Shown: piece after piece, positions 55,655 through 63,623 of the stretch
Position numbering within the stretch: the stretch's first letter is position 1
How the letters are laid out: every line of letters begins with the position of its first letter
DNA from: an uncultured Bacteroidota bacterium
GTDB taxonomy: Bacteria; Bacteroidota; Bacteroidia; Bacteroidales; F082
Assembly: GCA_900542475.1 (NCBI GenBank)
Contig: UQNO01000008.1
Coordinates: forward strand, 1-63,832
Direction: 5' to 3'
Length of the DNA: 63,832 nucleotides
Notes under the pieces: model-generated
What the model saw: only the letters and a program-made list of their open reading frames with translations
Databases searched by the model: none
What the model was told of the DNA's origin: nothing
Program-made: the position numbers and the translations under genes

Positions 55655-55682
55655 AGAGATACAAACGTATCTCTTTTTTTTA
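55655..55682 (+). terminator. Terminator of tRNA-Phe on the element side
   Basis: AGAGATAC/GTATCTCT stem with AAAC loop and eight T residues. It comes from the element and replaces the chromosomal terminator now at 63511-63556. Confidence 0.85.
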
Positions 55683-55701
55683 TGTTTAATGCCAAAACCC
55701 T

Positions 55702-55795
55702 TTGAAAATCAGTATTTTCCGCCCCTTTTGTTATAACTAAACAAAAACAATAAATATAGTTGTTTATAAAAATTTTGTCACCCTTTTTGACACCC
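55702..55795 (+). promoter_or_regulatory. Putative integrase arm sites, left end
   Basis: TTGAAAATCAGTATTTT (55702-55718) and TTTTTGACACCC (55784-55795) occur again in the same orientation near attR (63459-63475 and 63422-63433). Sharing between both ends but not elsewhere suggests integrase arm-type or excisionase sites. Confidence 0.5.
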
Positions 55796-55954
55796 CAAAA
55801 TAAACAAGCAAAATTATAACAAATTTTATTTATTGCGTTGATAATCAATTAAACACACTACAAAATAATATTATCAATATCGAATAAATAAAAAATTGTG
55901 TCACCCCAAAATGAAAATTTTTAAAAAAATATACAAACGTATTATAAAAATGTA

Positions 55955-55962
55955 TAATTTTG
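55955..55962 (+). promoter_or_regulatory. Promoter -7 element (TAATTTTG) of the integrase
   Basis: TAATTTTG, 26 bases before the ATG at 55988. Confidence 0.5.
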
Positions 55963-55987
55963 CAGACGCAATGACAATACAAATAAA

Positions 55988-57151
55988 ATGGGAAAAATTA
56001 TTTACACGTTAGTTTATAACAGAAAAGCAAAATTATTAAAAGACGGCACAGCCCCGATACATATCAGAGCGTATTTGAACGGCGAAAGAAAATATTTTGC
56101 AACCGAAATAAAATTGCATCCCGACCAGTGGGACACAAAAAAAATGCGTGTAAAATCAAACGTTGCGAATTACATTCAGATAAATAAGTATTTGCGTGAC
56201 GAAATCGACAAACTTGAAAAAAAAGAGTTTGAAATATTAAACAACAAAGGCGATGTGACGTTAACTGATATTTGCAACGTTTCAAAATCCGAAAAAAACA
56301 AGTTTGATTTTTTGAAGTTTTATTTTGATTTTTACACGAAAAACAAAAAAATAGAACCTGCAACAAAAAAGGCATACGGCACAGTTTACAACCACTTGAA
56401 CGAATGGCAAAAAGGACACATACCCTTTGAAAATATAACGTTTAAGTTTTTGAAAGAGTTTGAAAACTATTGTTTAAACAAGGGAATAAATCAAAACACA
56501 ACAGGCAAATATTTAAAAACAATCAGGGCGATAGTGAACGCAGCAATAAATTACGGATATATGACGCTCGACAAATACCCATTTAGAGGATTTAGAATTA
56601 AAAGCGTAAACGGACATAGAGAATATTTGACACCGCAGGAAATTGAAAAGATTGAAAGCCTTGACGGACTGAACCCGACACACCAAAAAATTAAAGATAT
56701 GTATTTGTTTGCTGTTTATACTGGTTTAAGGTTTTCGGACGTAATCCGAATAAATATAAAACACATACAAGATATTGACGGCAAAAAATATTTATCGTTG
56801 CCATATATGAAAAAGACTGGCGAACCTTTGCGAATACCAATATTTTTGCTATTTAATGGAAAAGCCGTTGAACTACTGGAAAAATACACCGATAAGGATT
56901 ATTTTTTCGATGACTACACCGCCCAATATGTAAACAGAGAATTAAAGAAACTTGCAGAACTGGCAGGAATTGAAAAGCCTATTACATTTAAATCCGCAAG
57001 GCACACAACAGCAACATTTTTATTATACAAAGGCGTTTCGCTGTCTGTTATTCAAAAGATTTTAGGACACACGAAAATAAGCACGACACAGATTTACGCA
57101 AAAGTTATGGACTTGACAATAGAAAACGAACTTAAAAGCGTGTTTAATTAA
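55988..57151 (+). CDS. Tyrosine recombinase/integrase
   Basis: 387 residues. Arm-type DNA-binding N-terminus (IIYTLVYNRKAKLLKDGTAPIHIRAYLNGERKYF), SAM-like core-binding domain (about 105-200), catalytic domain with Arg in YTGLRFSDVIRI, Lys in LPYMKKTGEPLRIPI, HxxR-type SARHTTATFLLYKG, His in LGHTKISTTQIYAKV with the Tyr nucleophile. It inserts the element into tRNA-Phe. First gene of the element after attL. Confidence 0.93.
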   Translation: MGKIIYTLVYNRKAKLLKDGTAPIHIRAYLNGERKYFATEIKLHPDQWDTKKMRVKSNVANYIQINKYLRDEIDKLEKKEFEILNNKGDVTLTDICNVSKSEKNKFDFLKFYFDFYTKNKKIEPATKKAYGTVYNHLNEWQKGHIPFENITFKFLKEFENYCLNKGINQNTTGKYLKTIRAIVNAAINYGYMTLDKYPFRGFRIKSVNGHREYLTPQEIEKIESLDGLNPTHQKIKDMYLFAVYTGLRFSDVIRINIKHIQDIDGKKYLSLPYMKKTGEPLRIPIFLLFNGKAVELLEKYTDKDYFFDDYTAQYVNRELKKLAELAGIEKPITFKSARHTTATFLLYKGVSLSVIQKILGHTKISTTQIYAKVMDLTIENELKSVFN

Positions 57152-57179
57152 AAAATACTATCATATAAAAATAATTTAA

Positions 57180-57187
57180 TATCTTTG
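57180..57187 (+). promoter_or_regulatory. Promoter -7 element (TATCTTTG)
   Basis: TATCTTTG, 28 bases before the ATG at 57216. Confidence 0.5.
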
Positions 57188-57215
57188 CAGTCGGAAATAA
57201 TAAACATATAAATAC

Positions 57216-58052
57216 ATGGCACGAACTTACAAAATAAGTGTAGCATATTATTTAAATAAAAGATTTAAACCCATTATCGACACCAAAGGCGTTGAAAAGT
57301 ACCCGCTTTATTATTATATTACAATACGCAGACGGACAATAAACAAGCCTTTTGATATTGGCAACGAAAAAGAAGAGCCACTTTATTTATCAGAAAAAGA
57401 ATTTGACCGATTTAATAAAAGCGTATCAGCGCAAAACGCAAGCACGACAATAATAAAAATTTGCGAAATCTTTATTAAAGACCACGAAAACAACAATATA
57501 AACAAAACATTAAAACTCATTGCGAAACGTGGTTTTAATTCAAAGGACGAATTTACAAACGCCCTTAATAGTTACATTGCTTTTTACAGCCAACAAATAG
57601 CGGACTTGTTAGCCGAATACTCCAAACAAATAACATGTAATGAGTTAGCCGAAACACTAAAACGCAATTTAGAATTTTCAGCCGTGACCGACAACACGAT
57701 TAAAACCATTGCAACAAACATACTGGAAACAATAAACGGAGAGCCAGCCCCCAACAATATAAAGGCAATAAGCCAAAACATTGACGGCACAGCACTGGCA
57801 ATTTATTATTTTTCAGAGGTTTTGCAGATTTATGACGGAATAACACCGATGTTTTATTTATATGAATGGCAAAACCCCGAAGTAAAAACGGCAATAATCA
57901 ATAAAATATTGACAGATAAAACGATAGAAAAACAAACACACGCAAAACAGCGTTTAAACTTGACACGCCCGAACATTGAAAAAATATTGTTGCCAGTACT
58001 GGACGAGATATTATCACCGCAATATCAATTAAACGAGCGTTTGAAACATTAG
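57216..58052 (+). CDS. Stand-alone protein with integrase-arm-like N-terminus
   Basis: 278 residues. The first 65 residues (YKISVAYYLNKRFKP ... KYPLYYYITIRRRTINKPFDIG ... LYLSEKEFDRF) look like the arm-type DNA-binding domain of Bacteroidota integrases, yet no catalytic domain follows. The remainder is helical and unrecognised. It may compete with or assist the integrase at arm sites. It has its own promoter and is followed by a terminator. Confidence 0.5.
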   Translation: MARTYKISVAYYLNKRFKPIIDTKGVEKYPLYYYITIRRRTINKPFDIGNEKEEPLYLSEKEFDRFNKSVSAQNASTTIIKICEIFIKDHENNNINKTLKLIAKRGFNSKDEFTNALNSYIAFYSQQIADLLAEYSKQITCNELAETLKRNLEFSAVTDNTIKTIATNILETINGEPAPNNIKAISQNIDGTALAIYYFSEVLQIYDGITPMFYLYEWQNPEVKTAIINKILTDKTIEKQTHAKQRLNLTRPNIEKILLPVLDEILSPQYQLNERLKH

Positions 58053-58076
58053 TTATATATATTTATAAAATAGTGT

Positions 58077-58108
58077 AAAGGCGTTTAAATACTTGAACGC
58101 CTTTAATT
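58077..58108 (+). terminator. Terminator-like hairpin
   Basis: AAAGGCGTT/AACGCCTTT stem with a ten-base loop, 25 bases after the stop at 58052. The T-run is weak. Confidence 0.55.
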
Positions 58109-58166
58109 AACAGCAAAAAGTATAAAAATAAAATATAAATTTTAATACATTGTAAAAAAACTTTTG

Positions 58167-58174
58167 TATTTTTG
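58167..58174 (+). promoter_or_regulatory. Promoter -7 element (TATTTTTG) of the xis-like/rep pair
   Basis: TATTTTTG, 25 bases before the ATG at 58200; it also rules out the in-frame start at 58164. Confidence 0.55.
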
Positions 58175-58199
58175 CAAAAATTTTTCAAACACAATAACA

Positions 58200-58484
58200 A
58201 TGAATAACGAAAAAGAAAACACCGAAAAAGTGGCGATTGCAGCGGTAGGATTGCCGTTGAGCCAGTGGAACGAGTTGATTAACAAAATCGACAAAATGGA
58301 CGAAAAACTCGCAAAAATGACACAGGAAAAAGCGGACGAAGTTATTAACGTTGAGAAAGCAGCGGAAATTTTAAGATGCAGCCGATTGACGATTTATAAT
58401 TTCATCAAACGTGGAAAACTGAAAGCGTTGAAAGTTGGCAAATTGTTTTACATTAAAAAAGGGGATGTCGAAGCGTTGATATAA
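58200..58484 (+). CDS. Excisionase-like helix-turn-helix protein
   Basis: 94 residues. The C-terminal part (VEKAAEILRCSRLTIYNFIKRG, then LKALKVGKLFYIKKGDVEALI) is an HTH_17/MerR-like excisionase-family domain; the N-terminus is charged and probably coiled. It may direct excision or regulate rep, which starts one base after its stop. Confidence 0.8.
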   Translation: MNNEKENTEKVAIAAVGLPLSQWNELINKIDKMDEKLAKMTQEKADEVINVEKAAEILRCSRLTIYNFIKRGKLKALKVGKLFYIKKGDVEALI

Positions 58485-58485
58485 T

Positions 58486-59433
58486 ATGCTTGATAAAATG
58501 ACTTTTAAAGTAAATATCAGCCTTGACAATGCAGGGGAAAACCGCCTTATTAGATGCACGAAAGGGAATGACGTTTATTTTGTTTCACCAGATGAAAGCA
58601 ATTTTACTGGTATTAAAATAAAATTAAACGGCAATAAACTGGCAGTAAAAGGCAGTTTGCATAAATATTATTCGTTGCTGACTACTGGAAAATTGGAAAA
58701 TTGCGGACGCTTTACGATGTCGGAGGCTAAAACCGCAATAGCCTATTTATTTGGCAGGATTGGCGCAAACCTTGAAAACGCTGTTATTAACTCATACGAA
58801 ATCGGTTTAAATCTGACAACGGCAGAACCGCCCCTCGACTATATTAACGCAATAGAACTGGCAGGACACGGAACAAAACGCCGACGCAAATTATATGAAG
58901 ATGTGCGTTTTGAATTGAACCGACAAAAGACCTCGACACGCAAAAGGAACATAAAAGTAATTTTTAAGATTTACGACAAAGGTTTTGAAATGGCAGACCG
59001 AAAACGGCAGGACAAAACCGACACCCCGAAAATTTTAAGACTTGAAACGATGTACAAACGTGTCAATGATAATGCAGTTGATTTTTTTGAAGCGTCAAAC
59101 CTGCAAAAAATAGCGAGCCAGTTTTTTGAGGACTGGCACGCAGCCGTATTTAAAACGGATAAGGCGGATTTTGTTGTAATTGCCCCACAAGGCACGAAAA
59201 CCAGTATAATTGACAAGGCACGGCGTATAATGACACTTGGCAGGGATGAATTTTTAAAGGATGCGGAACGGAAACGCAGAGCCAACGAAATAACACCCAA
59301 ACAATACAGAAACTTGAAAGTTTTTTTAAACAACTGGGACAATATAAAGAGCCGTTTTAGATTTGCACCGCCCCCACTGGAAACAGAATTTAAAAACAAG
59401 TTGCAAACGGAATATTTAAACGTAAAATATTGA
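58486..59433 (+). CDS. Phage gpII/X-like replication initiation protein
   Basis: 315 residues. The N-terminal pattern (FTGIKIKLNGNKLAVKGSLHKYYSLL) and the rest (NSYEIGLNLTT ... VIFKIYDKGFEMADR ... LRLETMYKRV) resemble phage/plasmid replication proteins of the II/X (Phage_CRI) family. Those nick double-stranded DNA to start rolling-circle replication of filamentous phages. Coupled to the excisionase-like gene. A conjugative relaxase is less likely given the short length. Confidence 0.65.
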   Translation: MLDKMTFKVNISLDNAGENRLIRCTKGNDVYFVSPDESNFTGIKIKLNGNKLAVKGSLHKYYSLLTTGKLENCGRFTMSEAKTAIAYLFGRIGANLENAVINSYEIGLNLTTAEPPLDYINAIELAGHGTKRRRKLYEDVRFELNRQKTSTRKRNIKVIFKIYDKGFEMADRKRQDKTDTPKILRLETMYKRVNDNAVDFFEASNLQKIASQFFEDWHAAVFKTDKADFVVIAPQGTKTSIIDKARRIMTLGRDEFLKDAERKRRANEITPKQYRNLKVFLNNWDNIKSRFRFAPPPLETEFKNKLQTEYLNVKY

Positions 59434-59439
59434 TAATCA

Positions 59440-59547
59440 ATGAAAAAGCGAAAAATAAAAACAAGATGCCCGTTGGGGCACACTTTTAAAACATATACTA
59501 TCATTGAAAATCAACGAGTTAGGCAAACCGATTATAACAAAATATAA
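59440..59547 (+). CDS. Small ORF after rep
   Basis: 35 residues (MKKRKIKTRCPLGHTFKTYT...). Basic, with a CPLGH motif. It begins six bases after the rep stop, so it may be translated with it. No homologue recognised. Confidence 0.4.
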   Translation: MKKRKIKTRCPLGHTFKTYTIIENQRVRQTDYNKI

Positions 59548-59666
59548 CTATGAGTATTAAAATTATAACAAACGTGGACGCTATATATACGCCCATACTC
59601 AACAGATAACTTGTCCTACACATTCTAACAGAATGATAGGAAACAAAACAACAAAGATTTTAAAAA

Positions 59667-59861
59667 ATGGCGGAACGATACAAAAGCACAAAACAGCGAA
59701 TTAAGGAAATACAAAAAATCGTGATGGAAAATTACGAAGTCGGAGACCAAAAAAAATGCTATAAGGCAATTTGGCGACGTATCATATACCCACGTTATAA
59801 AATTTGCTACGATACAATGTTAGATTATTTGGCGGTTAAAAAATCAGAACTGAATGAGTAA
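59667..59861 (+). CDS. Small basic protein A, paralogue of the next gene
   Basis: 64 residues (KQRIKEIQKIVMENYEVG ... KKCYKAIWRRIIYPRYKICYDTMLDYL). The pattern YxAIWRRII--RYxICYxTMLDYL recurs in the next protein, so the two derive from a duplication. Overlaps its neighbour by eight bases. Possibly a DNA- or RNA-binding phage-type regulator; no family recognised. Confidence 0.6.
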   Translation: MAERYKSTKQRIKEIQKIVMENYEVGDQKKCYKAIWRRIIYPRYKICYDTMLDYLAVKKSELNE

Positions 59862-60093
59862 GCAAAAGAACACACGGAAACAAGGCAGGGAAATACTGGC
59901 ACAAACCATTTACAACGAAACAAAGTTGTATTACGAAAACGGCAACCAGTCAAAATTATACGCAGCTGTTTGGCGTAAGGTTATAAAAAAGAAATACGGA
60001 TTTTGTTACAAAACCTACCTGCAATATATAAAACTGGCTAAACGGATGAACGGCGAAAGCGTAATTTTGTATTCAAAAGATATAAACGACTGA
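59854..60093 (+). CDS. Small basic protein B, paralogue of protein A
   Basis: 79 residues with LYAAVWRKVIKKKYGFCYKTYL, matching protein A (AIWRRIIYPRYKICYDTML). Highly basic N-terminus. Last gene before a 360-base gap. Confidence 0.6.
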   Translation: MSKQKNTRKQGREILAQTIYNETKLYYENGNQSKLYAAVWRKVIKKKYGFCYKTYLQYIKLAKRMNGESVILYSKDIND

Positions 60094-60453
60094 ACAAAAA
60101 AAGCCGAACCAGTCCAGTTGTACGGATTTAACGAAAATAAGGCAAAATACAAGCAAAATAAACCTTGATATAAAAAAACACCCTAAAAGATGAGAAAACA
60201 CGGATTTAAGAGGGTGGTGACCCACAGCCGACACCACGAACCCACAAAAAACGCCTAAAAATGACCGATGCACCACAACGCACAAGGTTTTGTGACAAAA
60301 AAATTTTACTGGGGGGGATTGTAAGCGGATTTGCACAAAAACCCCCTTAACGCAACCCCTTAAAAAACCGCCTAAAAAGTTGAATTTGATTTGATTAAGA
60401 TTGCATAAAATTTGGATAATAACAAAAACCCCCTTAACGATAAATTTTGAGAT
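60094..60453. other. Intergenic region with 18-bp direct repeats
   Basis: 360 bases without a convincing gene; only very short frames (22 and 29 codons). ACAAAAACCCCCTTAACG occurs at 60335-60352 and 60422-60439. A seven-G run lies at 60311-60317. Possible operators, iterons or origin elements of the element. Confidence 0.5.
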
Positions 60454-60789
60454 ATGAAAAAAAGCACAACCACAACCCCGAAACAGACACGGCAACACTA
60501 CACAGCCGACACAAAAGCAGAAGCGAGAGCCTTATATTTGAGAGGTTTACGAATTGAGGAAATTGGCAAATTTCTGAACATACCAAAAAAGACCCTCGAA
60601 AAATGGCAGACCGCCGACCGCTGGACGGACTACAAAACGGAAACAACTGAAAAGGAAAAAAGAGCCTACGAACTGCGCAAGGCAGGAAAAAGCGCAAACG
60701 AAATAGCGCACTTGTTTAACACACACAAACAAACTATTTACAAGTGGATAAGAAAATATAAAAATAGCAATGGAACGCACCAAAATTGA
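60454..60789 (+). CDS. Double helix-turn-helix protein
   Basis: 111 residues with two tandem HTH units: EARALYLRGLRIEEIGKFLN plus IPKKTLEKWQ (phage terminase-small-subunit-like), and AYELRKAGKSANEIAHLFNT plus HKQTIYKWIRKY (resolvase-like). It could be a DNA-packaging or regulatory protein. Overlaps the next gene by 20 bases. Confidence 0.65.
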   Translation: MKKSTTTTPKQTRQHYTADTKAEARALYLRGLRIEEIGKFLNIPKKTLEKWQTADRWTDYKTETTEKEKRAYELRKAGKSANEIAHLFNTHKQTIYKWIRKYKNSNGTHQN

Positions 60790-61435
60790 CAAAATCGGAC
60801 TTAAAACCGCTTTACGCTGTTATAACAGACTATCAGAAAAAGCGAAACCGCAAATAAATGATTTTTTGATAAAATCAGCAGTTGCGGAAATGGCACGCAA
60901 ACGCCGATTTATTGAGCGTTGCAAAAGCAGGGATATAAAATTATTTGCCTACTGGCTTGGAAACACCGAAATAAACACACCGACACTGGCGGACACTGCA
61001 AAACATTTTAATTTGCCGTTGCCCTATGTTCAAAATATCATTGCGCAATATATAAACGCCTTGACCGCTGAAATATGCACCGACTTACAAAACGGCGATT
61101 TAAAATTATTGCCGTATTTGGAAACGAAAAAGCAGCGGAGAATTAAAGAAACGGCAATTTTACACCAGTATGGATTAAAACGCCCAACGCCTTTGAAATT
61201 GCCCCAGTCGGTTTTAAAAGGTTTTGAAAATGCAGGGATAACGCCCCCGAAATGTCCCAAACACAAAACAAAAACCAGTCGGACGGCAAAATTATATTAC
61301 TGGCTCAATGAGTGTTTAAAAAGTGTTCAACAATGTATTTTCAACGCTCCACATATTGAACGCTCCACACTTGACAAGCTGGAAACAACGATAAAAAACG
61401 AAATGGATTTAACGAAATTGATTAAAAATGAATAA
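60770..61435 (+). CDS. Hypothetical element protein
   Basis: 221 residues, basic and helical (TLADTAKHFNLPLPYVQNIIAQYIN in the middle resembles an HTH). No family recognised. Overlaps both neighbours (20 and 8 bases). Confidence 0.55.
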   Translation: MERTKIDKIGLKTALRCYNRLSEKAKPQINDFLIKSAVAEMARKRRFIERCKSRDIKLFAYWLGNTEINTPTLADTAKHFNLPLPYVQNIIAQYINALTAEICTDLQNGDLKLLPYLETKKQRRIKETAILHQYGLKRPTPLKLPQSVLKGFENAGITPPKCPKHKTKTSRTAKLYYWLNECLKSVQQCIFNAPHIERSTLDKLETTIKNEMDLTKLIKNE

Positions 61436-61775
61436 TATCAACTTTAAAACGAACTGGAACAAGAAATTAAATTGCAAGTGTTTCACCTCAATACGCTTGC
61501 ACAATCCGCAAAAATGTTTTATTAGTGAGGTTTTTGCGGTTATTCTAAATAATCGTGTAATCGGTTACGCCAAATTAAGGCAGGTTAAAACAATCGGAAT
61601 AAATGAAATTACCGATTATATGGCAATGCTTGACACTGGCTACAATGCAGCGAAAACACGTGAAATTATTTATCAGATGTACAAACACAAGGCAATAAAC
61701 TGGAAAACGCAAAAATTAGATTATTGTCTTTTTGAGTACGAAAACCCACAAACCGAAATAAATTTGTTTCTATGA
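61428..61775 (+). CDS. Small phage-type protein, ASCH/PUA-like
   Basis: 115 residues. CKCFTSIRLHNPQKC, then FAVILNNRVIGYAKLRQVKT and YMAMLDTGYNAAKTREIIYQMY resemble small ASCH/PUA-like proteins encoded by Bacteroidota phages. RNA binding is possible but unproven. Overlaps the next gene by four bases. Confidence 0.45.
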   Translation: MNNINFKTNWNKKLNCKCFTSIRLHNPQKCFISEVFAVILNNRVIGYAKLRQVKTIGINEITDYMAMLDTGYNAAKTREIIYQMYKHKAINWKTQKLDYCLFEYENPQTEINLFL

Positions 61776-62222
61776 CAACGCAGGAAATAAAAAACGACCT
61801 CGCACAACTGGCAGACCTCGCACAACTGGCACGCAAAAACGATTTGCTTTTTTTCGGTTAGTTTAGGCGTTGCCCTCGACACGCTGAAAAAGTACGAACC
61901 GCAAACCGACCCAGTTTGTAATATGCTGTTTGTTGCACGCAAAACAATAGAACTGGCTTTAATCGGTTTTTTCCCACAATCCGCAGCACTTGAAAGCGTG
62001 AAAAAAATATTTAACGCCTGCACGGAATTAGTGAAAAAAACGTGTAAAAGTACTAAACGGAATTGAAACAACATTGATAGTCAATAATTTAGGCGGTAGG
62101 GGTGACAAAAAAGGTGACACACCGCCCGAAAAATCGGAAAAAATGAAAAAAATAACACCAGTTTTGAAAACGAAAATAAAAACGAAGCTGAAAATAAAAC
62201 AAAGCAAATATTTTGTTTGTTG
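61772..62222 (+). pseudogene. Element gene with two homopolymer frameshifts
   Basis: ATG at 61772 overlaps the previous stop. The reading frame breaks at a T7 run (61848-61854) and at an A7 run near 62034-62040. Removing one base from each restores a frame of about 150 residues (MTTQEIKNDLAQLADLAQLA ... SLGVALDTLKKYEPQTDPV ... LNGIETTLIVNNLGGRGDKK ... KQSKYFVC). Sequencing error or real decay cannot be told apart. No family recognised. Confidence 0.5.
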
Positions 62223-62501
62223 AACGCAGACCGACACAAACGGACAAACACCCCGAAAACGGCAAAATTAGCCGTTTTGGGACACGAACCCCCGAAAAGA
62301 TGTATAATTTATCATCGGAACGGAGAAAAGGCGTAAAAACGTATTAAAATAGCGTCTGAAAAATATTGCAAAACGTTGATATTTTGCAAAAACCGACCGA
62401 AAAAGCAAAAAAATAACGTCTGCAAATAATTGAATATCAGCGCAAAACGAAAAAATAAGAGTAAAAAACGAAAAAAAATGTTTACACAAAAATTTTTTAT
62501 G

Positions 62502-62509
62502 TACTTTTG
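62502..62509 (+). promoter_or_regulatory. Promoter -7 element (TACTTTTG)
   Basis: TACTTTTG, about 170 bases before the 62681 gene, giving a long leader unlike other genes of the window. Confidence 0.5.
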
Positions 62510-62512
62510 TAG

Positions 62513-62679
62513 TGTCTAAATACAAAAAACAAAGCGACCGAAATATATTGTTTAATATATAGCGATGCGCACCCCCATTTAATAGCCGTAATAACTATTA
62601 AAAACCTTGTTTTTTGGGTTTAGACAGTGGGAAAGGCGCACCGCTTTTAATTTGCGCCCAAATGTCTAAATACAAAAAA
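62513..62679 (+). ncRNA. Structured leader with direct repeats and nested hairpin
   Basis: TGTCTAAATACAAAAAA occurs at 62513-62529 and 62663-62679. TTTAGACA (62619-62626) pairs with TGTCTAAA (62663-62670), enclosing GGCGCA/TGCGCC (62635-62640/62653-62658). The same TTTAGACA can pair with the upstream repeat, so two exclusive structures are possible. Candidate leader RNA or replication origin. Confidence 0.5.
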
Positions 62680-62680
62680 T

Positions 62681-62935
62681 ATGTCACAATCAAAAAACAC
62701 CCGACCGAACCAACCCGACAACTTGAACCTTGAACCGCTGGCGGAATTATTAACGCAGTGGATTAACCCCGAAAAACTCGCAGCGATAGTTGATGAAATT
62801 TTGTTTGACTATATCAAAGCGGTTATTTCTGGCTCGTCTGAAATAATCCCAAGCGAAATAGAAAACAATAATATTTATTGGGTACACGAATTGCGCAACG
62901 CTATTTGGCAGACCACACACCCCGAAAACGACTAA
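62681..62935 (+). CDS. Hypothetical element protein
   Basis: 84 residues (MSQSKNTRPNQPDNLNLEPL ... WINPEKLAAIVDEILFDYIK ... WVHELRNAIWQT). Acidic C-terminus. Downstream of the structured leader. Shape resembles small DNA-binding-protein leaders of phages but no family is recognised. Confidence 0.5.
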   Translation: MSQSKNTRPNQPDNLNLEPLAELLTQWINPEKLAAIVDEILFDYIKAVISGSSEIIPSEIENNNIYWVHELRNAIWQTTHPEND

Positions 62936-62946
62936 ACCCCGAACCG

Positions 62947-63039
62947 ATGAAACAGACAATCAACGGAAACAGCAACGCACAAATAAAGTGTATAAAATGC
63001 AACGTATTGAAACTTTACATAAATTTTGAACCTAATTAG
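62947..63039 (+). CDS. Small ORF with CxxC motif
   Basis: 30 residues (MKQTINGNSNAQIKCIKCNV...). A CIKC pair might bind metal. Eleven bases after the preceding gene. Confidence 0.35.
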   Translation: MKQTINGNSNAQIKCIKCNVLKLYINFEPN

Positions 63040-63067
63040 AAGTCGAAAAAAAATATTATATTTTTTG

Positions 63068-63140
63068 CGTCCGTTACTCCTACACGGACGTTTTTATATT
63101 TGATTTTTTGCGTCCGTCACTCCAACACGGACGTTTTTTG
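63068..63140 (+). terminator. Two tandem terminator hairpins
   Basis: GCGTCCG ... CGGACG T5 and again GCGTCCG ... CGGACG T6, 44 bases apart, almost identical. End of the long + strand transcript of the element. Confidence 0.75.
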
Positions 63141-63421
63141 TTTATTATTGCGGACGCTCCACGTGTCGGACTGGCAGCAATCAGAGGAGCGAAACCCGAT
63201 GCCGTGAGTTTGCTCGATGCTGGACGCTCGACCGCTGGAATGCTGGCACGCCTTGACCAGTTCCACGCCTTGAAACCCTTGAAAAAGTGTTTAAACAGCG
63301 TTTAATAATATAAGGGTGAAAAAGTATAAAAATAATTTACTTTATTTTGTTGAGCGTATCAAAAAAAATCGTTTCTTTGCATCAAAATATATATAAATCA
63401 ATGAGTTATAATTTTGGTACA

Positions 63422-63475
63422 TTTTTGACACCCTTTTTAAAAAATCGTTTGCAAGGCGTTGAAAATCAGTATTTT
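63422..63475 (+). promoter_or_regulatory. Putative integrase arm sites, right end
   Basis: TTTTTGACACCC (63422-63433) and TTGAAAATCAGTATTTT (63459-63475) copy the left-end sites. Confidence 0.5.
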
Positions 63476-63493
63476 ACAAAATTATTTCTATTT

Positions 63494-63507
63494 CCGCTGG
63501 TACCACG
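63494..63507 (+). mobile_element. attR core
   Basis: Exact 14-base copy of the tRNA-Phe 3' end (CCGCTGGTACCACG); not a functional tRNA. Confidence 0.88.
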
Positions 63508-63510
63508 GAG

Positions 63511-63556
63511 TAAAAAAAAGCCAACTTGTTAAAAATCAACGAGTTAGCTTTTTTTA
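63511..63556 (+). terminator. Original chromosomal terminator of tRNA-Phe
   Basis: AAAAAAAAGCCAACT... / ...GAGTTAGCTTTTTTT hairpin just after attR. Confidence 0.65.
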
Positions 63557-63623
63557 ATTTCGTATTTTTGTCCCCCGATTGTCCCCCAAATTCCAAAAGC
63601 TCAGAATTATTGTCCCCCTATAA

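Noticed and set aside
58486..59433. Relaxase for conjugative mobilisation
   Set aside because: No relaxase three-histidine motif seen and the N-terminal GSLHKYY pattern fits phage gpII/X better.
63108..63305. 65-codon + strand ORF before attR
   Set aside because: It starts inside the second terminator hairpin and has a composition unlike the other element proteins; not supported.
63494..63510. Second tRNA-Phe
   Set aside because: Only the last 14 bases of the tRNA are present; it is the attachment site.
63400..63531. 43-codon ORF spanning attR
   Set aside because: It crosses the recombination point and the chromosomal terminator; likely chance, although a promoter-like TTTCTTTG precedes it.
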